Positions 22,867 to 34,072 of a stretch of 64,000 nt of DNA are shown one piece after another. The stretch lies in NCBI GenBank assembly GCA_947579665.1, contig OX388348.1:186001-250000 (forward strand), given 5' to 3'. This DNA is from Sympetrum striolatum. Its lineage: Eukaryota; Arthropoda; Insecta; Odonata; Libellulidae. Position 1 is the stretch's first letter. Each line of letters starts with the position of its first letter. Made by a program: the position numbers and the translations under genes. Below the pieces are notes generated by a model. That model saw only the letters and a program-made list of their open reading frames with translations. It ran no database searches and was not told the origin of the DNA.

Positions 22867-24205
22867 ATTAAATCATTATTATAACAATTCAGCACTAAAA
22901 TTCACATGACAAATTTTGACCAATAAACATCATCTTCAACATTTATATACCCTGCAATCCTCCATATGGGATCTGCCAGGAGAAGATCTTCTTGAGGGCA
23001 GCACTTACTGAAGTACAAAAGAAGAAAGAATATGAGGGAACAAAATGGTTATCTGTGAGTGAAAGGGTAGAATTTACAGAAAGCTATTGAACAGGAAGAC
23101 GCAAAATAAGGGAGGGAGAAGGACAATAGAAACCTTACATTATTATTTTCCATTCCCTCTACCAGAGGGTAATGGAAAGGAAAAATTTCCTCATTGGAAG
23201 AAGAAAGTTGGGGTTTCAATATTCTTCATTCATTTTGATATTTTTCTTAAATAATGTCTGCTAGCCTTCCTTAATAGATGTATAATTTTTAGCAATTAAT
23301 TAGAGTAATGACTAAAAAATTAAATATCATAAAGTGGGACTGGAGAGAATCAGTTTAGAGATTTTGCATTTGCTTTGTCCCTTAACTTACAAGATCTCAC
23401 TGTTTATCAAACACAGATAAAATGTAAATCTTCGTACGTCACATGAAAAACCACTGTCCTAAAAATAGCATAGATGGAATCTTTATCATTTAAAAGTAAT
23501 TTCTTTCGGTAAATGCTGTTGTAAAAGGCCAGCTGTACATGTCCTATTTGTAAAAGTCTCAAAATGTTATTTCTCTGAGATTCCTCCCCCTGTGTTTTTA
23601 GATAACTACTGATGCATCAATCAACTCCAGAGAGTATTATAATTTGTTTCTTTCAAAGTTTTCAGCATTTTAAGACACCTTTTATTTGATCTGTTATGAA
23701 AAATGGTTAGACTGGTAACAGTAGAGTTGTCACCTTTGCATGACAATGGGTAAATCTATGTTGAACCAAACTTAAGACTTATTGTTAGTAAGAGTTATGA
23801 CTTATCAGTACTTGATACAGGATGGGCAACTTATTGCTGGTGCATTGCAGTACTGATGATTCTAATTGCCTTAAAAATACATATTTAAATGATATCCAAC
23901 TATGGAATTTTATAAACCTGGTGGGATCAACTAGTGAACTCTAATCAGCAACTTTTATCAGTGAATCAAGATGACTTAAACGTTTTTGCTATTGTTGAAT
24001 ACCAATTTGCCATACATGTTGCTACATCACCCTTGGTGATGTGTTTTGTTTTAAAAGAAGACAAAGCATGTATAGTCTTTCTTGTTAATGCTGGAATGGC
24101 CTGATGTCTCTTACTTCTTAAATAAAATGGTTTAAAAGGAAGATACAATTGGAACTTATTTACAAATTGGACCACAGAAGATACCACACGCAATATTGTT
24201 TAACA
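22867..24205 (+). other. Unassigned, probably includes a copia 5' LTR at its right end
   Basis: No coding sequence. The last ~450 bp probably form the copia 5' LTR: it would end ...TTTAACA at 24205, directly before the primer-binding site, and contains a polyadenylation-like AAATAAAATGG near 24120. The LTR start cannot be fixed because the 3' LTR is not in the window; TGTTGAACC near 23760 or TGTTAGTAAG near 23784 are possible starts. Confidence 0.4.
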
Positions 24206-24219
24206 GGTTATGGGCCCAG
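24206..24219 (+). promoter_or_regulatory. Primer-binding site complementary to initiator Met-tRNA anticodon region
   Basis: GGTTATGGGCCCAG is the exact complement of the CTGGGCCCATAACC segment around the anticodon of eukaryotic initiator methionine tRNA, not of a tRNA 3' end. Drosophila copia primes minus-strand synthesis from a half-molecule of this tRNA, so the site fits a copia-group element and fixes the 5' LTR end at 24205. It lies 36 bp before the gag start codon. Confidence 0.85.
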
Positions 24220-24255
24220 TGCTCCGTGATCTAATTTGGAAATCTGGAACGGAAA

Positions 24256-26538
24256 ATGGCTGAGGATGGAGGCATCAGATACCACATACCATTATTTGAT
24301 GGAACTAACTACAGTAACTGGAAATATCGGATGGAAGTTCTCTTAGATGAGAAAAACTTAATGGAATATGATAAGGAACCATTGTCAACCAAGCTAGCAC
24401 CTTTTGTTGCATCTTATGGAGACAGTGAAGCTGAAAAAGAGAGGAAGCAAAAAGGAAAGGCTGAAATAGAACAAAAAGGAAAGAAATGTAAAAGTCTAAT
24501 TGTGCAAAAATTGTCTGACACTCACTTGGAATACATTAAAGATAAAGACACAGCGTTTGAAGCGTGGGAAGCCCTTCAGACAACATTCGAAAGGAAAAGT
24601 ATAAATAATCAAATATAATTAATGAAGAAATTGCTGTGCATGAAGTTTAATCCAAAGCAAGAAAAATTGGAAGCTCATCTCCACAAGTTTGATCAATCCA
24701 TCAGATATTTAAAGGCAGCAGGAAAAACAATGGAAGAAAACGATATTATCTGTCCCATGCCGCAAGAGTATGATGCAGTTGTTACTGCACTTGAGACTGT
24801 ACGTTGTGAAGAATTAACATTGCCTTTTGTCAAAGGTTGTCTAAAGGACGAGGAAATGAAGCGAGAAACAAGGAAACACAAGCCTAATTCTGATGACTCA
24901 CCATCTGTTTTTGCTGTCCAGTCAAAAGGAAAATATGCAAGTGGATATAAGTCAGGAAATAAAAAAAATATTCAAGGAAATAAACAAGGGTTTAAAGGAA
25001 GGAATGATTTCCTACAGTCTGGTAATAAATCACCAGCCTTTCGTTTTACCTGTCATAATTGTGGAATTGCGGGCCATACAAGGGCTCAATGCAGAAAGCC
25101 TCAACAATCATTCAAACACTTTAGTGGTGGAGCACATCTGGCTGACGCTGCTGATCAAGTAAGAAAAGAAAATGAAAACTCAACTGAAAGGAAAGCAAGT
25201 TATAGTTTCATAACTCGACAAATTGTGGAAGAGGAACCAATACTGACTGTGAGCGCAAAATATTCAGCAATGCATGATGATGATTTGAAGAACAAATGGT
25301 TTATTGATTCTGGAGCATCAGAGCATCTTACCTGCCTAAAGGATGAAGCCTTCAATGTCCGCAAGCTAGAATCACCAATTAAAAATAAAAGTAGCTAAGA
25401 AAGATAGCTACCTAATAGCTGAAACAAAAGGAGCTCTAAAGGTTAAGGCAAATGTGGAAGGAAACTGGAAAAACATAACTCTTCACGATGTGCTGTTAGT
25501 GCCTGATATAGACATTAATTTAATTTCAGTGGCTCAATTAGATATGAAAGGCCATGAAATAGTTTTCAAGAATGGAACTGGGAAAATTTACCAACAAGGA
25601 ACTCTACTTGGTATTGGATATAGGAAGAAAAAGCTCTATGAAATAGAGTTGATATTACAGGAAAAAGAAGAAAATGAAAATGCCCTAATAAGCGCAGCAA
25701 CTTCAAGTGCTATACCTTGGGACAGAAGATTGGCACATCTCAGCTATGAAAACATGAAGAAAATGGAGAAGCTTATTGATGGGTTGACCATTACAGAAAA
25801 GGAAAAGGATATTTGCAGTGTGAGCCTGGAAGGAAGACAAACAAAACTTCCATACAATACTCCAAGAAACAAGACAACTCGACCATTGGAACTAGTTCAT
25901 AGTGATGTGATGGGGCCCATTAGTCCCATATCCTATGATGGCAAAGAATTTATCCTAATATTTGTTGATGACTTTACTCACTTTACAGTCATGTATTTAA
26001 TGGAATCAGAAGATCAAGTATTTGAGTTTTTTCAGATATTTGCAGCAATGGCAACAGCTCACTTCAATTTACCGATGAGTCGATTCCGGTATGATAATGG
26101 TGGAGAGTATGTCTCAACTAGAATGAAAGAAGAATTTGCTAAAAGAGGAATGCAGGTCGAATATACTATAAGATACACACCATCTCAAAATGGTGTTGCT
26201 GAGAGGATGAACATAATGGATAAGGCGAGATGCATGCTGTCAGATTCTGGACTTACTAAATATTTCTGGTCAGAAGCAGTAATGAGTGCAGTTTATACCA
26301 TAAACAGATGTCCCACATCAGCATTGAAAAACGCTGTTCCTGCAGAGATATGGTATGGAAGAAAACCAAATGTTGGGAAACTTAAAGTTTTTGGATGCAA
26401 TGCTCACCTTCATTTGCCCCAAGAATTGAGGAAAGGGAAACTTGATAGCCACTCCAAAATGTGCATAATGCTTGGATACTGTGCAAATGGTTTTAGACTT
26501 TGGGACATCAAAGATAATAAGTTAAGGTACGTTTTCAT
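24256..26538 (+). pseudogene. Ty1/copia gag-pol, truncated after integrase
   Basis: The domains appear in the copia order. Gag begins MAEDGGIRYHIPLFDGTNYSNWKYRMEV-like (written in pieces: IPLFDGTNYSNWKYRM); the zinc knuckle CHNCGIAGHTRAQC is at about 25051-25092; aspartic protease motif FIDSGASEHLT at about 25300; GAG-pre-integrase at about 25720-25840; integrase core with Asp in LVHSDVMGP (about 25904), Asp in FRYDNGGEY (about 26094) and Glu in QNGVAER (about 26202). The expected zinc-binding HHCC motif is damaged: WDRRLAHLS has Asp where His is usual, and CSVSLEG lacks the second Cys. An in-frame TAA lies at 24616-24618, and a one-base frameshift near 25380 separates protease from the segment before integrase. 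Similarity stops at about 26538, so reverse transcriptase, RNase H and the 3' LTR are absent. It is a non-functional relic. Confidence 0.92.
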
Positions 26539-26865
26539 GGACGTGTCTGGTGCGTACGCGTGCGACGAGATGCGTCATTTACCGCGTGAACTGTCCTCAT
26601 GAAAGTGAACCTATGCATAAGCGAATCTACGGGTTGGAGACATCCGCGCACCATCTACAGCAGAGAAACTACAATAAAACAAACGAATGGGGCGGCCCGT
26701 GAAATGATGCATTGCCTCGGCCCCTGCGCCTACGAGTCGTTCCGAATGGAGAAAGGGATAACATCCAAAGGCAACCTGATAGCAGCGCCACCTATCCATA
26801 GTTTCTGGAACTAATTCTAAAGTCTTAGTGCCTTGTCTTAGCTTTGGTCTTCTGTGCTAACTCGG
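26539..26865. other. GC-richer segment of unknown origin that truncates copia
   Basis: About 330 bp, noticeably richer in CG dinucleotides than either side, with words such as CCGCGCACCATCTACAGCAG and GCAGCGCCACCTATCCATAG. It replaces the copia reverse transcriptase region. A short open frame exists but matches no family that I recognise. Confidence 0.4.
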
Positions 26866-27145
26866 AAAGACGGATAACACCGGAAAGCAAACTCTGCTCA
26901 CATTGAATAATATATTCGTTTATGCTCAATAAAGTGTATATTTGTATTACCCGACATAATAACATAGCTATTTATATTTAAATAGTTCTCGTGTGCTTTA
27001 AATATATGTCATTTTAATTCGGAATGATGAATAAATGTATTATTTCAAAACCCGGAGCATGGGCAAACATTGGAAAGCAACCTCTGCCCACATTGAATAA
27101 TATGTTCGTTTAAGCTCAATAAAGTTTATATTTGTGTTACCTGGT
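26866..27145 (+). repeat. 193-bp-period repeat, left flank of MULE (possible tandem-repeat TIR)
   Basis: Two copies of a segment reading GGAAAGCAAMCTCTGCYCACA, TTGAATAATATRTTCGTTTA and GCTCAATAAAGT (written in pieces), starting near 26879 and 27072, lie about 193 bp apart with AGTTCTCGTGTGCTTTAAATA between them. The same sequence appears in inverse orientation at 30528-30670, on the other side of the MULE coding remnants. Inverted flanking repeats made of tandem units are known in MULE and fold-back elements. Confidence 0.6.
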
Positions 27146-27379
27146 CAATTCTTCCCCTTCCTCATCAATCAAGTCCTCCAATTAATCTTTTCCAGCAATA
27201 ATTAAAGCTCATCACCTAAACTTATTCAAGCATTCTTTAAATACTCTATCCAATCCTGCCATTCAGTATCTGAGGTGTGTAGGCAACCTGCAGTATTCCC
27301 CAGCGTATCTCCCACTTCTGTTATCCTTGACATGAATAAGATACATGTTAGTCTTAATATGCATGCTAAAGCTTGTTAA

Positions 27380-30240
27380 AAGGGAAGTAATAATTCTTTG
27401 CATGTTGATAATTGCATGGTAGGGATAAATGTAAATATTCAGAATGGTAGTTCATCACACGATGATGGCGACATAGTATATATTTATCCACGAAAGTGTG
27501 ACCTCTGTGACAAAGTGTATGCAAAAAGTCATAATTTTGTCACCATGTCAACTTGCATTAAAACAGAAAAAATAACACTGATTACTTATCCAAGAATATG
27601 CTCAAAATGCCAAGTATCTTATTAAAACAGAAGCACCAATAGCCATCATAAGGAAAACTGTGGTGAAGGATACAAGTATATTAAACGTCTACATCATGAC
27701 TGCAATGTTAAATTTCAAAATCAATTTGTCATGACTTGTCATTTACAGAGCACAGAAATATCATCACAAAGATGATATTTCAGTGGAGGAATATGAATTC
27801 AAAGACATGCATGATTTTAATGCTTGGATGGATAATCATTGTCATCTCAATAACATGTTTTTAGTAAAGCGCAATAGGGAACATGTGATTCATGATTGTA
27901 AACTTCAGTACTTTATCTGAAAGTTTAATAATCACCATAAAATGATGTAGTACTGCAAGTGTGTAATAAAACAAATAGGTTTTCAGATATATTCACTTCT
28001 GGAGCAAAATGTTAAATTAATAACAAAATAGCATGTAAATTCAAGAATATTTTCAACCTGTAGATCCTAGTTTAGATAGTGTATTACCCCTTATGGAACA
28101 TTTCATTAATTCCACCCCTATTTTAGTTAATAAGCCCCTTGGCTCAGGTACTGTGCAATAGGAGATGAAGGTCTAGACAATTTACAGCATGCTTCTGAAC
28201 TTTTTGTTTTCGGTATTCAGCAGAAACTTCAATGCACTGAGATGTTGGCGGGCTGTGGTAGAATATTGTGCATAGACTCAACTCACGGTACTAACCAGTA
28301 CAAGTTTCATTTGTTAAATTTAATTGTGCCTGATGAGTATGGTGTCGGCTACCCTATAGCTCATTTCATCACCGGTCATCTAGATGAAGAGGCTTTGAGT
28401 AACTAATTGGGAGTAATTAGTAGACTTACTGATTGCGAATTACTTGCGAGTTCAATCTATCTCTGATTTAGGGGTTATTTTTGATGTAAAATTAGGATTT
28501 CAATTACATATACAGACTATTGCCACTAAGGCATTCAATATGCTTGGATTCATTGCTCGAGTGACCAAAGACTTCTATGATATCAATTGTCTTAAGTTAT
28601 TATATGTATCACTTGTTAGATCTATTTTTTAATATGGCTCAGTATTTTGGAATCCATATTACACAAAGTATGAGTTACAGCTTGAAAAGATTCAAAGAAA
28701 ATTTCTTACGATTGTTGCACATAAATTTAATCTTTATAGAGAAAGTGGTGAATGTGAGGGACTAATGTGTCAACTACATATACCACTTCTCTCTTCTAGG
28801 AGGAAGCAGCTTGGTCTGTTATTTTTGCATAATATTTTAAATGGCTCTATTAAATGTTCTGAACTGCTCTCTCTTATTAATTCTAATTGTCCTTTAGTCA
28901 TTACCAGAAACCCTTTTCTTTTTAACGTTCCATACTTACTTAGAAATTACATGTTTTATTTGCCATTCTATCGCATCTTGAGGGTGGCCAATAAATACTG
29001 TAATAGAATTGACTTTCTTAATATTTCAAACTGTGTGTTTTGTTATGTCTAATGTGGTTTAGTTTCTGTAATAATTTTAACTTTGTTGTATTTGTGATTT
29101 GCTTTCTTCCTTTTAATTGGGTATACAAATGTTTATACCTTTATTTTTTATGTATTTATTTTTTGTGAATATATTTTGTATTGTTTAGTATTCAAAGATC
29201 ATCAAGTTTAGTTGTGACCATGATGTGTAATAGGGCTCTGCCCATATATAAATAAATAATAATTGAAAAGTATTAGGAGAAGGTCCCCAGACTTATATGT
29301 ATGTACATGATGGATGGGGATGAAGCCCTAAGTAATGCAGTGCGAAGAGTTTTTGGTGAGGAAACTAAACATTTACTCTGCATGTGAAAGGAATTGGCAG
29401 AAATAATGATTGTGTTGCACAGGAAATTAATGACACCTTGGAAACTTTGTTTGAGGAAAACAATGATACCACATTCAATGCTATATTAAACTCATTTCTG
29501 GAAAAATATAAGGATTCTGCAGGTACTTGTGAAAAATTTGCATAGTTTATTATTGTTATAAGAAAAAGAAGTGGGCAATGTGCTATAAGAACTTTCTTCA
29601 TGCTTCAAAGGACACAAGCAAGTTTGTTGAGACATTCCATAAGAAATTGAAGAGCCATTACCCCAACAGGAAAGTTAATCAGCGCCTTGATGACTTAATT
29701 CAAGTTCTTATTACAATTCAAAAAACTGACTGACTGACATTTTGGACTGAGTTACAAAAGAATGACCAAGATCCCACCATTAGGGTTCCAAGGACTTCAT
29801 ATTAATGATCATATCGAAGGAATTTGAATCTTAGATCAAGATGTTATGCCAACATCTGCTGAAAAGGTTTGGCATGTCAAATCTCAAACTGACTCATCTA
29901 TACTTTACGATGTGACTATTGTATCTAAGAAATGACTCTTTCCTCATTTGTGTTTTATAAGGTGTGATGAGATTTCTTGCCTTGAGAGCTTTTCTGCCAC
30001 ATGTATCACTGCTCATTCCGTAATAATTATGCCCTTTGTAAACATGTCCACAAGGTTCATTCATTTTTATTACAGAATAGACCTACTCCTATGATTGCAT
30101 GTGAATCAAACCTGAGCTCTCCACCTATGAAACTAATTAGGAATGCAACCAAATCCAAAGATGATGAACCAGGGCCATCTCAAAAACAAGTCATAAACTG
30201 TATAGGCTCCAAAGAGTATTAAAGCCGAAGGTATCCCCCA
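27380..30240 (+). pseudogene. MULE-type (Mutator-like) transposase pseudogene, split by a LINE
   Basis: A Cys-rich N-terminal piece (RKCDLCDKVYAKSHNFV, about 27490) and EYEFKDMHDFNAWMDNH (about 27790) precede the MULE catalytic segment. FVFGIQQKLQCTEMLAGCGR is followed by ILCIDSTHGTNQYKFHLL, where the Asp is the expected first catalytic residue (near 28270), and by VPDEYGVGYPIAHFI. The frame is then split by a LINE insertion (28410-29259). On the far side MMDGDEALSNAVRRVFGEET (about 29310) holds the expected second Asp. Weaker coding continues with LKSHYPNRKVNQRLDDL-like and other words to about 30240. Many stops and frameshifts make it inactive. The C-terminal SWIM zinc finger of relatives was not located with confidence. 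Confidence 0.75.
28410..29259 (+). mobile_element. 5'-truncated LINE inserted in the MULE, with TAATTG duplication
   Basis: The coding words SDLGVIFDVKLGFQLHIQTI, LYVSLVRSIF, a stop, YGSVFWNPYYTKYELQLEK and IQRKFLR, then PLLSSRRKQLGLLFLHNILN and FNVPYLLRNYMFY, are the post-RT region of a Jockey/CR1-type LINE. The 3' end contains GGGCTCTGCCC followed by an (AAATAAT)-rich tail. TAATTG precedes (28404-28409) and follows (29260-29265) the segment, a 6-bp target-site duplication. Frames are interrupted near 28630 and 28763. It inserted between the first and second catalytic Asp codons of the MULE. Confidence 0.85.
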
Positions 30241-30527
30241 TTGCTAAGCTCAGTACTCACCTGAAGCTATACAAAACTATTAGAGACAGGCGGTCCTCAG
30301 TTCATTGCTTTGAAAAGCCAGACTCTATCAGAAAAAGTGACATAAAGAAAGCACTTCTACGGGAAGAGACTTGTAGTTTCACTGAGCTACTTACTATGGA
30401 TCCGTTATTGGAAATTTGCCGGGTCAGTCATTTATCCCTTAAGATATATTGAATTGAAGTCCCTAGACATTAGAACATCCCACGAGGTCTAGAATTATGA
30501 TTGTTGTTCATGATTTTCAGAGAGAGA

Positions 30528-31110
30528 GATTCAATGTGAGCAGAGTTTGCCTTTTGATGTTTGCCCTTTCTCCGAGTTTTTAAATAATCGATATATACAT
30601 CATTCCGAATGAAAATTACATATACTTATAGCACGCGAGGGTAAATTTCTAGTTTCACACAGTCAGCCTTTTTTTTTTTCTCAAGTGGTTTTGGCCTGAT
30701 TTCGACGATATTATTTACCTAAAATAGTTCTCGTGTGCTATAAATATGTGTAATTTTCATAAGGAATGATGCGTATACCATTATTCATATTTCTTTTGTA
30801 CCAAGTTGTTTAATACTAATTTCTTTGTTACTTATAACCTTTTGTATTCATATATATAGATATGTATTGTATATGTAGTATTTTAAAAAAGGGCTCTCGG
30901 CCTGTAAAATAAACTATTATTATTTCAGAACTTCGAGAGAGGGTAAACATCGCAGAGCAACCTCTGCTCTCTTTGAATAATATCTTCGTTTATGCTCAAT
31001 AAATTGTTTATTTGTGTTACCCGGCATAATTACATAGCAATTTATATTAAAATAGTCCTTGCGTGGGTAAATTTCTAGTTTGGCTGACTGTGTGAAACTA
31101 GAAATTTACC
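30528..31110 (-). repeat. Right-flank MULE repeats forming a palindromic structure with a nested LINE tail
   Basis: Positions 30528-30640 are the reverse complement of the left-flank repeat. The words GGGTAAATTTCTAGTTTCACA at 30641 and TGTGAAACTAGAAATTTACC at 31091 form inverted ends (extended by CAGTCAGCC/GGCTGACTG) of a segment that again holds the repeat, now in direct orientation (30720-30775 and 30925-31060). A LINE-like 3' end, GGGCTCTCGGCCTGTAAAAT plus AAACTATTATT, splits that inner copy at about 30776-30925. Confidence 0.6.
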
Positions 31111-31589
31111 TTGTAGTGCAATTCATTTGAAAATTCTTGCATTTTAGTTTTCTCTTTTGTGTTCATTCGTTCAGTAAACATGTGATTAAAGGAGTTACTG
31201 AGAATTAGCAGCCAAGTTTATAGGATCGAATACATTCTTTCTTAGCTTGCCCTATGGTGTGTTATGCGTCGGAAACTGAATGCTCATTTAAAAAAATGCT
31301 TATGTAACTATATAACTATAGTTACTCAGAGTTGAAAACCTATTTCAATTATTTGCGTTATTAGTTATATACTCTGGTATTTTCGGTGAATCAACCAGAA
31401 TCATTTTATTTTTTGCGTAGTGCCTTTCATTATGGGGGAAGTTCTTAAATTTTTTGGTATTCTTGCTTTGAGATTAATTTCAGCTTATGTATCCTTTCGT
31501 AAGACCTACGATACTTACTATACAATATGATTACGATAAATGAAATGACCAACTAACTTACAAGGTTTTTTCTTATTTATCAATTTAAG
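31111..31589 (+). other. Non-coding stretch before the P-element exon; splice acceptor at its end
   Basis: The P-like coding begins in the middle of a THAP domain at 31590 and is preceded by a pyrimidine-rich run and TTTAAG, a good splice acceptor at 31588-31589. The missing first half of the THAP domain should lie in an upstream exon, but I could not find it in this stretch. It may have been lost when the MULE inserted. Confidence 0.5.
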
Positions 31590-34072
31590 GTGTGTGAGCT
31601 TCACTTCAAACTGACTGATATTAGAAAAGAATCTGAGGCGTTCGACGAGAAGACAGGGAAGACAATTCGCGTTGAATTGAAGGTGCCGAGATTGGAGGAA
31701 GGTGCCATTCCGTCACAATTACCAAATTGTCCAGCTTATTTGTCTGGGCCTAAATTTTCAAGGGAGAGCCCACATAGCAGGAGAAGCAGACATGAAGGAA
31801 CAGCAGTAGCTATTGCTTTGGTTGAGAGTTTGAAGACGAATGAGGAGTACGTTAGGGCCAAGAAATTTGAGAGCCTAAGGGAGATGAAGGAAAAATTCTC
31901 TGACGTGAGTAGTGGAAAATGGACTATGGTGGAAGGAGATTCATGCATGGCAATATGTCATATAATATTCACACCAGCTCCCACTGCTGAATATTCCTTA
32001 TTGTTTGATTCAGAGCTGAGTGTGACTGTGTTTGTAAGAGGAATTGGAATATCAAGTTTTGGCCAATACACATTTCCTTTGCAAGTAAAGGATATGAATG
32101 TTGTGCACGAGCTGTTGCATTGTGTATCATCCGTAGTTAGTGATGGTGTTGGGCCAAAAGATGATGCTAAGGAAAAGCTAAAGCTTGCATTAACTGTTAT
32201 CAAGTCAGTTTTGAGTGATGAACTGTTGCATCATTTTCCTTCTTTGGAATTTATGATGGACCAATTCGTTTGTTGTCCCTGAGTCGTTTGATATACACCC
32301 CTGAAACTATGGTATTTTCCTCACTCTTGTTTAGTTTATCTCCTTGTGGGTATAGATTTTTGAGAGAATCAAGGTTACTTACATTACCTAATGAATCAAC
32401 ATTAAGGCGAGTAACGTCATTGCAATCACTTAGCCCTGCAGCTGAGCAACGTGGCAGTAATTTTCTCTCATATATTAAACAGAAATGCAAATATCTGAAA
32501 CAGAATGATTTAACTGTGTGTTTGGCTGTTGATGAAATACATCTGAAACCTTTTTTTGATTATAAAGGGGGTACAGACAATAATGCTATCAATAAGAAGG
32601 GAATTTCTCTGTTAACTACTCCACCCAAATTGTCCATCGTCTATCCTCACCCTCGAGATGCCTCGAGGCCTTTATTTTTCTTGTTTGATTCTGTTCATCT
32701 GTTGAAATGCGTAAGAAATAATTGGTTGGCACAGAGAGATTCAGAATAAAACATGATGTATCCATTTTTCCCATTTGATGACAATGAAAATTGGTCAGCA
32801 GATCAGAAATCGTTGACTTCCTTTTGCACTCTAAGGAAACTTCATGAATTAGAATCAGAGCAGCTGCTCAAGTATTCTTACAATTTGACCATGAAAGCCC
32901 TGTATCCGACCAATTTTGAAAAACAAAATGTGAAACTTGTTTTACAAATTTTCAATGAGTATGTTGTTCAGGGGTTGTTGTCTATTGGTAAAGACAAAAA
33001 CTTGCCATTTTGTGAGGGGACAGCCAACTACATTAAAGTCTTTAATGCTTGGTGGTCAATTATGAATGTGAAAACGCCTTTCAAAGGGCAAAGATTAAAT
33101 GATATTTTCATGAAACTATTGACTAAAGACTTCAATGATGATAAGCTAATTTTTTTGAACAAATTTTTGGAATGGATGGATTCATGGGAAGGAATGGAAA
33201 CCTCTGGTGGCAAGCTTAGCAAAGAGACACACTGTGCTATTAGGCACACGACTCATGGTATGATTGAGTTAATGAGGTATTGTGTAGATGTGTTGAACAT
33301 GTCATTCATCTTGCCTGGCAAGTTTCAAACTGATTGCCTTGAATCAAGGTTTGGAAAGTACAGGCAGCTTTCAGGCTCACATTACAACATTTCCATGAGA
33401 CAGGTGTTTGAAAGTGAGCAAAAACTACGGCTAATGAAAATGTTGGAAATTGCTCTCCCTTTTGGGAACAAAATGTTAACATTGAAAAACTTGACTGAGA
33501 ATTGGGATGTTGTGACTGATGAAAGTGACACTCTGTCACTCCGGTTTGATGTTGAAGTTATTGAGGAAGATATATGCCAATGCATTGAATATCTTCCAGT
33601 GATCACATACTTGGCTGGTTATTGTTGCTATGCTGTTAACAAAAGGATGAAGTGTGATTTACGTAAGGAAACACTCATTGATGCTGACAATGAGTTTGGT
33701 ACACTGCCTGATTATGGTTTTATTAAAGGTTTGGATAGGGGTGGCTTATTATACCCAAATTGTACAGTAGTTAATGTGGTTATGTTCTGCTATATTGTTG
33801 TTAATAAATTGTCAAGGGAGCCGACTTTCATATCATCTTCAAGACAGAGAGACATTGTGGTGGAAGTGACTTACAGAACTATGATGGAAGTGGATTTGTG
33901 TTTTGTAAGTGGCTGTTGTGAGAGTGGACATTCATCGGAGAAACTATTAAAGATAGTGATTATGGCTTCTGCCATTACACTGTTAAATAACTTTTCTTCC
34001 AAACAGAATGACAATATTTGTTTCGGTAAATTAGATAAGTGTAAAAAGAGGAAATTGCAGACATTATTGTGA
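31590..34072 (+). pseudogene. P-element/THAP9-like transposase, nearly complete with two lesions
   Basis: The segment starts with VCELHF, the second half of the THAP zinc-dependent DNA-binding domain, and EGAIPSQLPNCPAYLSG. A helical region with SLREMKEKFSDV follows, then the RNase H-like catalytic domain: Asp in CLAVDEIHLKPFF (near 32532), Asp in FLFDSVHLLKCVRNNW (near 32690) and Glu in TDCLESRFGKYRQLSG (near 33341). The long helical part between the last two would be the GTP-binding insertion of this family. Lesions: a frame change between about 32265 and 32282, and one in-frame TAA at 32747-32749 directly after the second Asp motif. Otherwise 439 codons run uninterrupted to 34072. The coding is much better preserved than in any other element here. 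The terminal repeats were not identified. The P-element family cuts and pastes DNA and uses GTP as cofactor. Confidence 0.9.
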
